In this document: positions 28,094 to 36,405 of the stretch, in pieces | How the letters are laid out: each line of letters begins with the position of its first letter | Position numbering within the stretch: the first letter of the stretch is position 1 | Origin: CAYWBU01 sp942491525 | GTDB taxonomy: Bacteria; Desulfobacterota; Desulfomonilia; UBA1062 | Length of the DNA stretch: 64,000 bases | NCBI GenBank assembly: GCA_942491525.1 | Contig: CALOBW010000002.1 | Span: 1 to 64,000 of the forward strand | Direction of reading: 5' to 3' | The notes under the pieces: generated by a model | The model's database searches: none | What the model saw: the letters and a program-made list of their open reading frames with translations, nothing else | What the model was told of the DNA's origin: nothing | Made by a program: the position numbers and the translations under genes

Positions 28094-28726
28094 ATGTCTT
28101 CCCTACGCATTCGCTATCAAACCATCGAGTTTGACGATGTCGATATTCACCTGCGCACGCTGCGCGACAACCAGCAGTTTCAGGATGTGGACGGTGTCGC
28201 CGAGAGGCTCGGCATCTCATCAGCCACCTGGCCCCGTTTCGGCATCGTCTGGGCAGCCGGCAGAGTGCTGGCCCATCACATGGCCGACTATCAGATCAGG
28301 GGCAAGCGCATTCTGGAGGTGGGCTGCGGCATCGCGCTGGCCAGTCTGATCCTAAACCACCGCGAGGCCGACATCACCGCCACCGACTATCATCCCGAGG
28401 CCGGCAACTTTCTGGCTCAGAATGTTGAGCTCAATGATGGCGAGGAGATCCCCTTTGTGCGCACCGGCTGGTGCGACGAGGAGAGCGATCTGGGCAAGTT
28501 TGACCTGATCATCGGCAGCGACCTGCTCTATGAGAGAAGCCATGCCGCAGATCTCTCAGCCTTCATCGACCAGCACGCCGAGCCGGCCTGCGAAGTGATT
28601 ATCGTTGATCCGGGCCGCGGCCAGCAGGGGCGCTTCACCCGTGAGATGGAGAGCCTGGGCTACTCGCACAGCAGGAGCAAGCCCGAGAACACCGACTATC
28701 TGGAGCATGAAGGGGTCGATAACTGA
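28094..28726 (+). CDS. Class I SAM-dependent methyltransferase
   Basis: 210 residues from ATG 28094, preceded by AAGGA; an in-frame ATG at 28064 has no ribosome site. Motif I 'RILEVGCGIALASLILNH', acidic motif II 'ADITATDYHPEAGNFL', and motif IV 'FDLIIGSDLLYER' place it near the Methyltransf_16/METTL group that modifies protein lysines or small molecules. The last residues 'YLEHEGVDN' look shorter than the family's usual C-terminal strand, and the gene overlaps the convergent phosphoesterase frame, so the 3' end may be a join. The substrate is unknown. Confidence 0.85.
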   Translation: MSSLRIRYQTIEFDDVDIHLRTLRDNQQFQDVDGVAERLGISSATWPRFGIVWAAGRVLAHHMADYQIRGKRILEVGCGIALASLILNHREADITATDYHPEAGNFLAQNVELNDGEEIPFVRTGWCDEESDLGKFDLIIGSDLLYERSHAADLSAFIDQHAEPACEVIIVDPGRGQQGRFTREMESLGYSHSRSKPENTDYLEHEGVDN

Positions 28727-29735
28727 GAGGCGCAAAGCCTCCTTATGCTCATGCGAGTGCATCTCGCAGATCAGCGAGCCGGTGCCGTCGCCGTTGTCGC
28801 GCAGGGTGATGCGGCGCCACTCCTGGGGATATTCGATCAGGGCGCAGGTGGCGATGTGCCAGTAACCGCCCTCGGAGCCCTTCTCGGCATAGATATAGTT
28901 ATTGTGGGTGTGGCCGCTGATGTGGGCGGCCACATTTTCATAGCGCCGCAGCAGGGCCTTGAACTGATCGCCCGAGACGTTGTCGCCCATCTGCAGGAAG
29001 GAGTGCGGGCCGTGGTGCGAGAAGATCAGACAGATCTTGTCCCGATTGGCATCGATCTCCTGCTGCAGCCACTTGAACTGCACCCGGTCCATGCCGCCAC
29101 CGGCATAGCCGCCGATGACCTCCTCATTGTGGTTGTCAAACCAGCGCAGAAAGTCCTCATAGATGGCACGCAGCTCGTCCAGATCGCGCGGCACCTTGGC
29201 ATAGGCCTAGCACACGGCTGACCAGGGTGGCTCAAACTCAAAAAAAGGGGGGGGAGAGGAAGGGAGAAGGGAAGGAGGGGGAGAAGAAGGGGGGGAGGGG
29301 GGGGGGGGGGGCGGGGTGGGGGGAGGGGACCCTGGGGGTGTGGGAGCGTGCCGGTGGGGCGGGGGGGCGGGGGGGGGGCGGCCGCTGGGCGGGGCGTCCC
29401 GGGGGCGGCGGGGGGGTGTGCGATCCGGGGGGGGCGGGTGGTGTGGGTGACGGGTGGGGGGGTCCGGGGGTGTGGTGCCTGGGGGGGCTCTGGGGGGTGA
29501 TGGGGATCTGGGGCAGAAAGTCATAGAAGTCCGGCAGAGTCAGCGGGTTGGAGCTGTCGGTGATGTGCACATCAGTCACGTGGGCGAAATCCACAAGATT
29601 GACCTGGATGCCGGTGGCGCTTCCGACCTGGCCCAGATCGCGCACCGGGGTGCGACTGATGAAGCTGAAGGGGTTGGCCAGCACGGCATAGCTGCCGCCC
29701 GAGGCCTTCAAAAAGTTACGTCTGGATAGTTTCAT
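28556..29735 (-). pseudogene. Tat-exported metallophosphoesterase interrupted by a G-rich block
   Basis: N-terminal part from ATG 29735: 'MKLSRRNFLKASGGSYAVLA', a twin-arginine signal (SRRNFLK), then 'LVDFAHVTDVHITDSSNPLT', the first metal motif DxH of calcineurin-like phosphoesterases, to about 29515. The C-terminal part resumes at about 29212 with 'AYAKVPRDLDELRAIYEDFL' and carries 'KICLIFSHHGPHSF' (His ligand) and 'HISGHTHNNY' (GHxH). Between them about 280 nt of C-rich (gene strand) sequence replaces the middle, where NH(D/E) should be. It begins 2 nt after the lipoprotein gene, so it was the second gene of that operon. The frame runs on to 28556 antisense to the methyltransferase. Probably an intact gene misrepresented by bad sequence. 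Confidence 0.75.
29240..29515 (+). other. Extremely G-rich low-complexity block inside the phosphoesterase gene
   Basis: Begins with seven A then about 75 consecutive purines, including a run of 14 G, and stays G-dominated for about 270 nt before merging into normal codons at about 29515. On the opposite strand the bases look like a decaying C/T-biased read. It is not a plausible protein-coding segment despite being open, and could form G-quadruplexes if real. Confidence 0.85.
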
Positions 29736-29737
29736 AA

Positions 29738-31219
29738 TTACTCTCCTTGCGCCCAGCGGCCGTCCTCAAAATCCCACATGATCACACGGCCGTGGTTGGC
29801 GATGCCGTCAATGTGGAGTTTGTCGAGGGTGGCGCTCAGGTTGACCTCGGTCCACTGCCGGTTGTCGAAGTAGTCCGCGATGAACTGGCTGGTGGGGCTG
29901 TCATCATTCAGATTGCGCAGCTCTTCCGGAATCTCAAAGGCGCCCACAAATTTGCGCGGGCTGTCATTCAGGCCGCGCTCGCGCTCCAGCAGACGGATGG
30001 TGCCGCAGTAGTGCAGCTTAAGATCGAACTCCTCATCAGCCACAAAGAAGGTCACCCTGGCCGGCGACTGATAGCAGTTGAAATCATTGACGGTGGCGGC
30101 CCACTCCCAGTTGTAGATCCAGCGCCAGCTCCAGTTGTCGATCAACTCTGTGATCAGGTCGGCATTGCGCTCATAGATGCGGTCCTCGCTCCTAGCTGCC
30201 AGATCCTCGCCCGAGGTGTCGCCCTCGGGACTCTCGATTCGATTGCCCTGCAGCGGACGGTCGGTGACGATAAACTTCCAGGCGTCCTCGCTCTTATCGG
30301 ACATCTTCTTCTCATAGAAACCGCTCTGGCCCTTGGCGTTCAGGCCCTCGACGCGCATGATGCGCTCAACGCAGTTCTTGCCCACCTTGTGCAGGCTGAT
30401 GCGGTCGGTGATGCAGGCCTTGCCCGATGTCTTGATCTTGGGATGCATGGCCCAATCTTCGGCCGGCATCTGGATGACCGGTTTCTCAAGACCGCGCTGA
30501 TCCTCATAGGAGGTGGGCATGAAGCCCGAGTCGAGGCCCGCGATGTCAAAGTCAAACAGGCGGGTATACATGTCGCCGTAGCGGTTGATGATGAAGTGGG
30601 TCGAGCCGCTGGAGGAGACGTTCTGGGCGATGAAGGTGCCGCGCTTGGGCATACCGATCTCATAGCTGTAGTCGCGCGGCAGCCAGGGGTCGTTGAAGGT
30701 CAGGGTGTTGCCGCCCTCATTGAGCATGATGATGTGCGAGCACTTGGCAAAGCCGACCTCGTGCAGGTTACCGGCCGGATCGGTCCAGAAGCCGTCCTCC
30801 TCGCGCGAAACAACCGAGAAGTCCCACTTCAGGATCTCCTCTTTCAGCTGCATGCCGGGACCGCTCCAGAAGGGGAAGCCCCAACGTTTCTGCCAGTGGA
30901 AATCTTCGATCTCCTTGTTGGCCTTCCACATGGTATAGATCTGACGCTCACCGTTCAGGGCGATGATGTGCTCGTCGTCCATGGCCAGTTCGCTGACTTC
31001 GCCGGCCAGGCCGGCGGGCAGCTCGAGCTCGGTCCAGCCGCCCACTGCCAGATTGGAATCCTTGGCCTTGACCTCGATGCCGCCGTCATCGGTGATGCGG
31101 GCATAGTATACCGAGTTGAATGACGCCTGATTACCCCTGAAGAAGACCACGTCGCTCTTACAGGCCGACAAGGTCAACAGAACAAAAAGACACAATAGAA
31201 ACCTACAATTACCTTTCAT
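29738..31219 (-). CDS. Uncharacterised lipoprotein (paralogue of the upstream gene)
   Basis: 493 residues from ATG 31219. Signal peptide with lipobox LSAC (Cys20), so it is lipid-anchored. The mature part has no family I recognise. It shares long blocks with the protein encoded at 31366-32949: 'ARITDDGGIEVK', 'WGFPFWSGPGMQLKEEILKW', 'CSHIIMLNEGGNTLTFNDPW', 'RYGDMYTRLFDFDIAGLDS', 'SYEDQRG', 'LHYCGTIRLLERERGL'. Frequent Trp/Tyr and short repeated strands ('HFIINRYGDMYTR') suggest a beta-propeller-like fold at the start, but this is a guess. Followed after 2 nt by the Tat phosphoesterase gene, so the two are probably one operon acting outside the inner membrane. Confidence 0.8.
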   Translation of the reverse strand: MKGNCRFLLCLFVLLTLSACKSDVVFFRGNQASFNSVYYARITDDGGIEVKAKDSNLAVGGWTELELPAGLAGEVSELAMDDEHIIALNGERQIYTMWKANKEIEDFHWQKRWGFPFWSGPGMQLKEEILKWDFSVVSREEDGFWTDPAGNLHEVGFAKCSHIIMLNEGGNTLTFNDPWLPRDYSYEIGMPKRGTFIAQNVSSSGSTHFIINRYGDMYTRLFDFDIAGLDSGFMPTSYEDQRGLEKPVIQMPAEDWAMHPKIKTSGKACITDRISLHKVGKNCVERIMRVEGLNAKGQSGFYEKKMSDKSEDAWKFIVTDRPLQGNRIESPEGDTSGEDLAARSEDRIYERNADLITELIDNWSWRWIYNWEWAATVNDFNCYQSPARVTFFVADEEFDLKLHYCGTIRLLERERGLNDSPRKFVGAFEIPEELRNLNDDSPTSQFIADYFDNRQWTEVNLSATLDKLHIDGIANHGRVIMWDFEDGRWAQGE

Positions 31220-31326
31220 AACAACTCCCCCTCTAGATTTGGTTGCTACAAGTAACCTCAATGCTAAAGAATCCAATGCATAATAAAAATATAAACAAAC
31301 AATTCAGATTTTCATTTCATAAAGAC

Positions 31327-31357
31327 AAAAACGGCGACCAAAATAATCGGTCGCCGT
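31327..31357 (-). terminator. Rho-independent terminator between the two lipoprotein genes
   Basis: ACGGCGACC/GGTCGCCGT stem (331-339 with 349-357 of the 31-kb numbering), nine-base loop, followed on the minus strand by TTTTTGT. It lies just after the stop of the 31366-32949 gene, so the downstream lipoprotein gene needs its own promoter. Confidence 0.8.
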
Positions 31358-31365
31358 CTAAATAA

Positions 31366-32949
31366 CTATTCTGCTGAACTAGCCCATTCTCCGTTACCAA
31401 ATTTCCAGAGAATGGATCTGCCGTTCTTGGCCACACCCGAGATGGTAACCTCATCTGCGGTGGCGTAGATCTTCATGTCGTTCCACTGGGAACCTTTCAA
31501 ATAGTCCTTGAGAAACTTCTGGATAATCCAGCTCTCACGGCTCTCCGGGTCGGCTGCGATGCGCTCACGCAGCTCAGCGGGAATCTCGATGGCGCCATCG
31601 AACTCGCGCGGATTGTCATCCAGGCCGCGCTCACGTTCCTGCAGACGGATGGTGCCGCGGTAGTGCAGTTTCAGGCCGAACTCGACCCCGCCCACATTGA
31701 TATTCATAATGGCCGGTGAGTGGTAGCAGTTGAAGTCCTCAATCACGCCGGCCCACTCCCAGTTGAAGACCCAGAGACCGTTGCGGAACTCATCCAGACC
31801 GGGCAGCTCTTTGTCCAGGTTGCGGTCATAGTAGCGGTCCTCAAGCTTGCCGGTACAGGTGAGCGCCGTGGTGTCCTCAAGCGAATTGCCTTCAAGCAGA
31901 TTACCCTGCAGCGGACGATCGGTGGGGTAGAAGACCCAAGCGCTGCTCTCCAGCTCAGTGACATCCTTCTCATAAAAACCGCTACGACCATCAAAGGTGC
32001 CCTCGACGCGCATGGTGCGGTTGATGCAGTCACGGCCGATCTTGTGGATGCTGATGCGGTCGGTGATGCTGCCATTGTCACCCGTGTCAATCTTGGGCTG
32101 CTGGACCCAGTCAAAGGCCGGCAGCTGCATCTTAGGATTCTTCTTGCCGCGCTGGTCCTCATAGGAGGCCGGGAAGAAGAGCGAATCGATGCCCGAGATG
32201 TCAAAATCGAAGAAGCGCGTGTACATGTCGCCATACTCATTGATGATGAAGTGATAGGAGCCGCTGGAGCTCAGATTGACCGAGGTGAAGGTGCCCCGTT
32301 CGGGAGTACCGATCTCATAGCTGTAGTCGAGCGGCAGCCAGGGGTCGTTGAAGGTGATGGTGTTGCCCGGATCATTGAGCATGATGATGTGGGAGCACTT
32401 GCCGGCGCCGATGGCGATCTTGTTGCCGGCCGGATCGATCCAGTTGCCGTCCTCCTCGATGGAGACAACTTCAAAGTCCCACTTCAGGATGTCTTCACGC
32501 AGCTGCATGCCGGGGCCGAACCAGAAGGGGAAGCCCCACTCGCTCGTCCAGCGGAAGCGGCTGATCTCCTCGTTGGCGCAGTACATGGTGTAGATCTGGC
32601 GCACCGCATTGAGCGCGATGATCTTATCATCATCCATGGAGAACTCGGTCACCTCACCGTCCAGGCCCTCGGGCAGCTCAAGCTTGACCCAGTCGCCGCT
32701 AACGCCGGTGCGCTCAAAGTTGGGTTTAACCTCGATGCCGCCGTCTTCGGTGATGCGGGCATAATACTTAGAGTTGAATGACTCCTGGTTGGTGCGGAAG
32801 AAGACATAGTCGGTGGCGCTATAATCCTCGACCACACCTACATTGGTCACAGGGGGAGTCGGACCGCCGGTATAGAATGGATGACAGGCAAAGAGCAGTG
32901 ACGATAAAATGATGGCCAATGAGAGATTAACCGCTGATCTTAATTTCAT
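31366..32949 (-). CDS. Uncharacterised lipoprotein (first of two paralogues)
   Basis: 527 residues from ATG 32949. Lipobox LFAC (Cys22), then a Pro/Gly-rich linker ('HPFYTGGPTPPVTN') absent from the paralogue. It shares the order of conserved blocks with the other copy, including 'WGFPFWFGPGMQLREDILKW', 'CSHIIMLNDPGNTITFNDPW' and 'EYGDMYTRFFDFDISGIDS'. Four or more cysteines in the mature part ('CANEE', 'GKCSHI', 'RDCINR', 'FNCYHSPA') fit an oxidising extracytoplasmic location. Divergent from a TetR gene that has a clear operator, hence possibly under its control. Function unknown. Confidence 0.8.
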   Translation of the reverse strand: MKLRSAVNLSLAIILSSLLFACHPFYTGGPTPPVTNVGVVEDYSATDYVFFRTNQESFNSKYYARITEDGGIEVKPNFERTGVSGDWVKLELPEGLDGEVTEFSMDDDKIIALNAVRQIYTMYCANEEISRFRWTSEWGFPFWFGPGMQLREDILKWDFEVVSIEEDGNWIDPAGNKIAIGAGKCSHIIMLNDPGNTITFNDPWLPLDYSYEIGTPERGTFTSVNLSSSGSYHFIINEYGDMYTRFFDFDISGIDSLFFPASYEDQRGKKNPKMQLPAFDWVQQPKIDTGDNGSITDRISIHKIGRDCINRTMRVEGTFDGRSGFYEKDVTELESSAWVFYPTDRPLQGNLLEGNSLEDTTALTCTGKLEDRYYDRNLDKELPGLDEFRNGLWVFNWEWAGVIEDFNCYHSPAIMNINVGGVEFGLKLHYRGTIRLQERERGLDDNPREFDGAIEIPAELRERIAADPESRESWIIQKFLKDYLKGSQWNDMKIYATADEVTISGVAKNGRSILWKFGNGEWASSAE

Positions 32950-33010
32950 GATGTTCCTCCTAATTATACTTCTCAAAATTAACAACAATAGAGTAAACTA
33001 TAGCCATGCA

Positions 33011-33031
33011 TTTATGAATGTCAATCATAAA
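33011..33031. promoter_or_regulatory. Inverted repeat, possible operator facing the lipoprotein gene
   Basis: TTTATGA-atgtcaa-TCATAAA: perfect 7-bp arms. It lies about 62-82 nt upstream of the lipoprotein start at 32949, where a repressor would block that promoter. Confidence 0.5.
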
Positions 33032-33163
33032 TTGAACATGTGAACTTTATCGTCAAATATTCATATCATTCAGACAGGAGGCCTCTTACGGATTGCCGCA
33101 AAAATTTACCGTTTACTTAACATTTACAAAACTTTAGACGTGAATAAGATATATTTTCATCCC

Positions 33164-33192
33164 TTGACACACCCTCCCATAATTGATAATGA
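33164..33192 (+). promoter_or_regulatory. Promoter of the tetR gene overlapping its operator
   Basis: TTGACA (33164-33169), 17-nt spacer, TAATGA (33187-33192). The -10 box is the left half of a 16-bp palindrome, so a repressor bound there would shut the promoter. Confidence 0.65.
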
Positions 33193-33202
33193 ATATTCAT
33201 TA
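33187..33202. promoter_or_regulatory. Palindromic TetR operator
   Basis: TAATGAATATTCATTA, a perfect 16-bp palindrome centred 28 nt before the start codon. A further half site (AATATTCA) follows at 33205-33212. Size and symmetry suit a TetR dimer; autoregulation is likely. Confidence 0.7.
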
Positions 33203-33222
33203 AAAATATTCACGCGGACATT

Positions 33223-33810
33223 ATGAAAGAAGATAAGAAGAAAAAAATATTTGCAGCTGCCCGCAAGGTTTTTGGCCAGTACGGTTTCAAACGCACCCGC
33301 ATGGAGGACATCGCCGATGAGCTCGGTATCACCAAAGGCAACCTCTATCTCTATGCCCGCGACAAACGCGACCTCTATGAGAGTGCCGTAGCCGAAGCTC
33401 TGCTGGAGTGGCAGGCATCCGCCATCGCCGAAATGAAGAAGTGCGACACTGCCGAAGAGCAGTTCGTGGTCTATGCCGTCAAAGGCTATGAGCACATCGC
33501 CCAGAATGATGACCTGCGTAAAATCATCATGCTTGACCCCGGCATCTTCCCGCCCTATCCGACCGAAGATCCCTTCTATGAAATCAACCGGGCCTCAATG
33601 CAGATCCTCAAGGACATCCTCAAGCACGGCGTCGACTGCGGCGAATTCCGCACAGTCGATATCGAGCCGGCCGGCGAAATGCTCTACTCGATCTACATGA
33701 TGTTTATCAACAAGGCCTTTGTAAAATCGGAAGAGCACTCAACTCTGGAGATGTATCAGGAAGGAATCTTCATGATCATGAACGGCTTAAAACAGCCTAA
33801 CGCACAGTAA
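33223..33810 (+). CDS. TetR-family transcriptional regulator
   Basis: 195 residues. Lys-rich start, then 'RMEDIADELGITKGNLYLYA', a canonical TetR helix-turn-helix, followed by 'RDKRDLYESAVAEAL'. The C-terminal helices form a ligand pocket of unassigned type. It stands between divergent lipoproteins and a downstream pair of RND/MMPL exporters in the same direction; TetR genes in this position usually repress the exporter. The only visible palindrome overlaps its own promoter. The ribosome site is weak (GGAC only), which would keep repressor levels low. Confidence 0.9.
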   Translation: MKEDKKKKIFAAARKVFGQYGFKRTRMEDIADELGITKGNLYLYARDKRDLYESAVAEALLEWQASAIAEMKKCDTAEEQFVVYAVKGYEHIAQNDDLRKIIMLDPGIFPPYPTEDPFYEINRASMQILKDILKHGVDCGEFRTVDIEPAGEMLYSIYMMFINKAFVKSEEHSTLEMYQEGIFMIMNGLKQPNAQ

Positions 33811-33938
33811 TAAATAATAGAAATATTCCCTGCCCGCTAAACTATTTCTGTCAAATTCCGATCTCACTGTATATCTAAGGGTTTATTAGTTTTTACGATC
33901 ATTAAAGGAGGAAGCACCCTCATCACTATTTTTTGGTA

Positions 33939-33947
33939 TGCTATACT
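33939..33947 (+). promoter_or_regulatory. Extended -10 promoter before the first RND gene
   Basis: TGCTATACT: extended -10 (TG-n-TATACT) with no clear -35. It would give a leader of about 22 nt to ATG 33975, so the exporter pair can be transcribed apart from tetR. Confidence 0.4.
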
Positions 33948-33974
33948 TTGCATCCCGCTGAGGGAACCAACAGC

Positions 33975-36305
33975 ATGAAGAGAATACTAAATGTGAGCGT
34001 TGACCACCCCTATCCCGTTATCGCTGTTACGCTGCTGATCACCCTATTTTTCGCCGTCCAGATTTCCCAGGTCAGGATTGACCCGCGCGTCGAGATCTTC
34101 CTCAAAGATGACAACCCCATCAAAGCCGACTTCCACGCCAACATGGAGGAGTTCAACACCCGTGACGCCACCATCGTGGGCGTCATCGGTGACGACATCT
34201 ACAATATCGAGACTCTAAGGAAGATTGAGGCCATCACTGCCGAGATCGAACAACTGCCCAAGGTTGAGCGCGTCACCAACATCCTTAACCTGCCCCACAT
34301 CACCGGCACTGCCGACGGCATGGCCATTGAGCCCCTCTCCGGCACCGGCAAGGTTCCTGAAAGTGCCGAGGAGATGGCCCTGCTCAAGCAGCGCGTCAAC
34401 TCCTGGGAGTTCTACAACGGTTTTCTGATCACCGAAGACCGCAAGGGCTCACTGATCTCCTTCGTCATGGATGAAAGCGTCGGCACCAGCGACCTGGGCC
34501 CCACCTATCATGCGGTCAAAAATATCGTTGAGCGCTACGCCGGGCCCGAGCAGTTTTTCATCTCCGGCGCCCAGGTGGCCGAATCACTGGTGGGCGAATA
34601 CATCACCAATGACCTGGCCCTCATGATTCCGATCGTGGCCCTGGTGATCATCCTCGTCCTCTACGCCTTTTTCCGCAACATCCGCGGCGTGCTGCTGCCG
34701 CTGCTGACCGTCGGCTTCTCGGTCATCTGGACCGTCGGTCTGATGGGCATTCTCAAACTGCCCATGACCAACGCCACCAACCCGATGCCCATCATTTTGA
34801 TGGCGCTGGGCACGGCCTACGGCATCCATGTGCTGGAGAACGTCTTCTCCAACGCCGTCGAGGGCAAGACCGGCCGGGCCGGCCTGCTGGACGCCATATA
34901 CCGCGTCAGCCAGCCCATCATCATCGCCGGGCTGACCACCATGGCGGGCTTCATCGCCCTGACCTCCACCGAGATCATCCCCTTCAAGCACTTCGGTTTC
35001 CTGACCGCCTTCGGCACCTTCGCCGCCCTGGTGATCTCGCTGACCTTCATCCCGGCCGTGCTCTCCATCCTCAACAGCATGGGCAAGGAGCACATTCCAC
35101 ACCACGGCAGCGGCAAAGACTTCATGGCGCCAGTCATCAGATTGATGTGCTGGGCCAACCGCAAGGCCAGCCCGTTGATCCTGGCCCTCGATCTGATCGT
35201 CATCCTGATCTGCATCGGCGGCGCCTTTTACGTCAAGGGCGGCATGGATCCGATCAAGGTTTTCAGACCCAGCTCCGACATCCGCCGGGCCGACACCATC
35301 CTCAACCAGCAGTTCGGCGGCACCACCCTCTTCAAGGTGGTACTCAGGACCGATGAACTTGACGGCATCAAGGACCCCGTTTTCCTCAATACCCTCGAGG
35401 ACCTGCAAAACCAGCTTAATCAGCTGCCCGGCGTCGGCAAGACCATCAGCTGCGTCGACTTCATCAAGCGCATGAACCAGGCCATGCACGGCGAGGACCC
35501 GGCCTACTACAAGCTGCCCCCGACCCGTGAGCTGATCGCCCAGTACATGCTGCTATACTCCTTTTCGGGCGGCTCCGACATGGACGCCTTTGCCTCCTAC
35601 GACTATGACGCAGCCCAGATCATGCTTCAAATCAAGAGCCAGAACACGGAGCTAATCACCAACGTGCTTGACGCGGTTGATGAGTATGGACGCACCGAAC
35701 TGGCCGACAGCCCGTACAAACTTTCCGCCACCGGCATCTCCATGTTTCCGCAGGAGTTCAACCGCGTCGTAATCAAGAGCCAGATCACCAGCACCCTGAT
35801 CTCGCTGCTGCTGGTAACCCTGATCACCAGCCTGATCTTCAGATCACTGAAACTGGGCCTGCTGAGCGTCATGCCCCTGCTGGTCCCCATCATCCTTAAC
35901 TTCGGCATCATGGGCTTCCTGAAGATTCCGCTGAATGCTCCCACCAGCCTGATCGCCAGCGTGGGCATCGGTGTCGGCATCGACTACTCGATCCACTTCA
36001 TCAGCCGCTACCGCCATGAACGCCTCAAGGGCCTCTGCATCAATGATGCCCTGCAGGTCTCACTCAACACCTCGGGCCGGGCCATCTGCTACAACGCCAT
36101 GACCGTGGCCGCCGGCATGCTGATGCTGATCCCGTCAAACTTCCTGGTGATCTCCCAGATGGGACTGCTGATAGCCATCACCATGTTTGCCTCTTCAATC
36201 GCGGCCATCACCATGCTGCCGGCCATCATCAAACTCCTGGGTTCAGAGCGGATCGATTCGGAAGATCTGAGCTGTTATGAAACTGAAGAGGGCGGCGCCT
36301 ATTAG
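33975..36305 (+). CDS. RND-superfamily (MMPL-type) exporter, first of a tandem pair
   Basis: 776 residues from ATG 33975. Two repeats of one TM helix, a ~170-residue periplasmic domain and about five TM helices; the first helix is 'HPYPVIAVTLLITLFFAVQI', and 'MPIILMALGTAYGIHVLENV' and 'ASVGIGVGIDYSIHFISRYR' are the paired proton-relay helices of MMPL permeases. Periplasmic head 'VRIDPRVEIFLKDDNPIK' is typical of the group thought to move lipids or hydrophobic molecules in deltaproteobacteria. No adaptor or outer membrane factor lies nearby, which fits the MMPL/HpnN type. The GTG or in-frame upstream start at 33933 is rejected because the -10 box lies after it. Confidence 0.9.
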   Translation: MKRILNVSVDHPYPVIAVTLLITLFFAVQISQVRIDPRVEIFLKDDNPIKADFHANMEEFNTRDATIVGVIGDDIYNIETLRKIEAITAEIEQLPKVERVTNILNLPHITGTADGMAIEPLSGTGKVPESAEEMALLKQRVNSWEFYNGFLITEDRKGSLISFVMDESVGTSDLGPTYHAVKNIVERYAGPEQFFISGAQVAESLVGEYITNDLALMIPIVALVIILVLYAFFRNIRGVLLPLLTVGFSVIWTVGLMGILKLPMTNATNPMPIILMALGTAYGIHVLENVFSNAVEGKTGRAGLLDAIYRVSQPIIIAGLTTMAGFIALTSTEIIPFKHFGFLTAFGTFAALVISLTFIPAVLSILNSMGKEHIPHHGSGKDFMAPVIRLMCWANRKASPLILALDLIVILICIGGAFYVKGGMDPIKVFRPSSDIRRADTILNQQFGGTTLFKVVLRTDELDGIKDPVFLNTLEDLQNQLNQLPGVGKTISCVDFIKRMNQAMHGEDPAYYKLPPTRELIAQYMLLYSFSGGSDMDAFASYDYDAAQIMLQIKSQNTELITNVLDAVDEYGRTELADSPYKLSATGISMFPQEFNRVVIKSQITSTLISLLLVTLITSLIFRSLKLGLLSVMPLLVPIILNFGIMGFLKIPLNAPTSLIASVGIGVGIDYSIHFISRYRHERLKGLCINDALQVSLNTSGRAICYNAMTVAAGMLMLIPSNFLVISQMGLLIAITMFASSIAAITMLPAIIKLLGSERIDSEDLSCYETEEGGAY

Positions 36306-36371
36306 CCGCCCCGCTAGACACATTCCAACGTTTAGGATAGCTTCTCCGTTACGAAGGAATCTAAACAAGGG

Positions 36372-36393
36372 TGTTTCCTCATTTGCGGAAACA
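36372..36393 (+). other. Small hairpin between the two RND genes
   Basis: TGTTTCC-tcatttgc-GGAAACA, 7-bp arms, 13 nt before the second RND start and not followed by a T run. It could lower translation of the second gene or mark RNA processing. Confidence 0.4.
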
Positions 36394-36405
36394 TATGGGT
36401 AGAAA

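Larger units (their letters stand above)
32950..33222. promoter_or_regulatory. Divergent regulatory region between lipoprotein and tetR genes
   Basis: 273 bp, AT-rich, no gene. Contains two different dyads (33011-33031 and 33187-33202) and the tetR promoter. The lipoprotein gene's own promoter was not resolved. Confidence 0.6.

Noticed and set aside
29227..29526. Open frame of Gly/Trp/Arg (or Pro on the other strand) in the G-rich block
   Set aside because: Low-complexity sequence inside a broken conserved gene; any frame is open by composition.
29747..32781. Long plus-strand open frames opposite the two lipoprotein genes
   Set aside because: Both mirror the codon pattern of the lipoprotein genes, are rich in Val/Ala/Gly/Asp and have no starts with ribosome sites; the minus-strand genes have signal peptides and paralogy.
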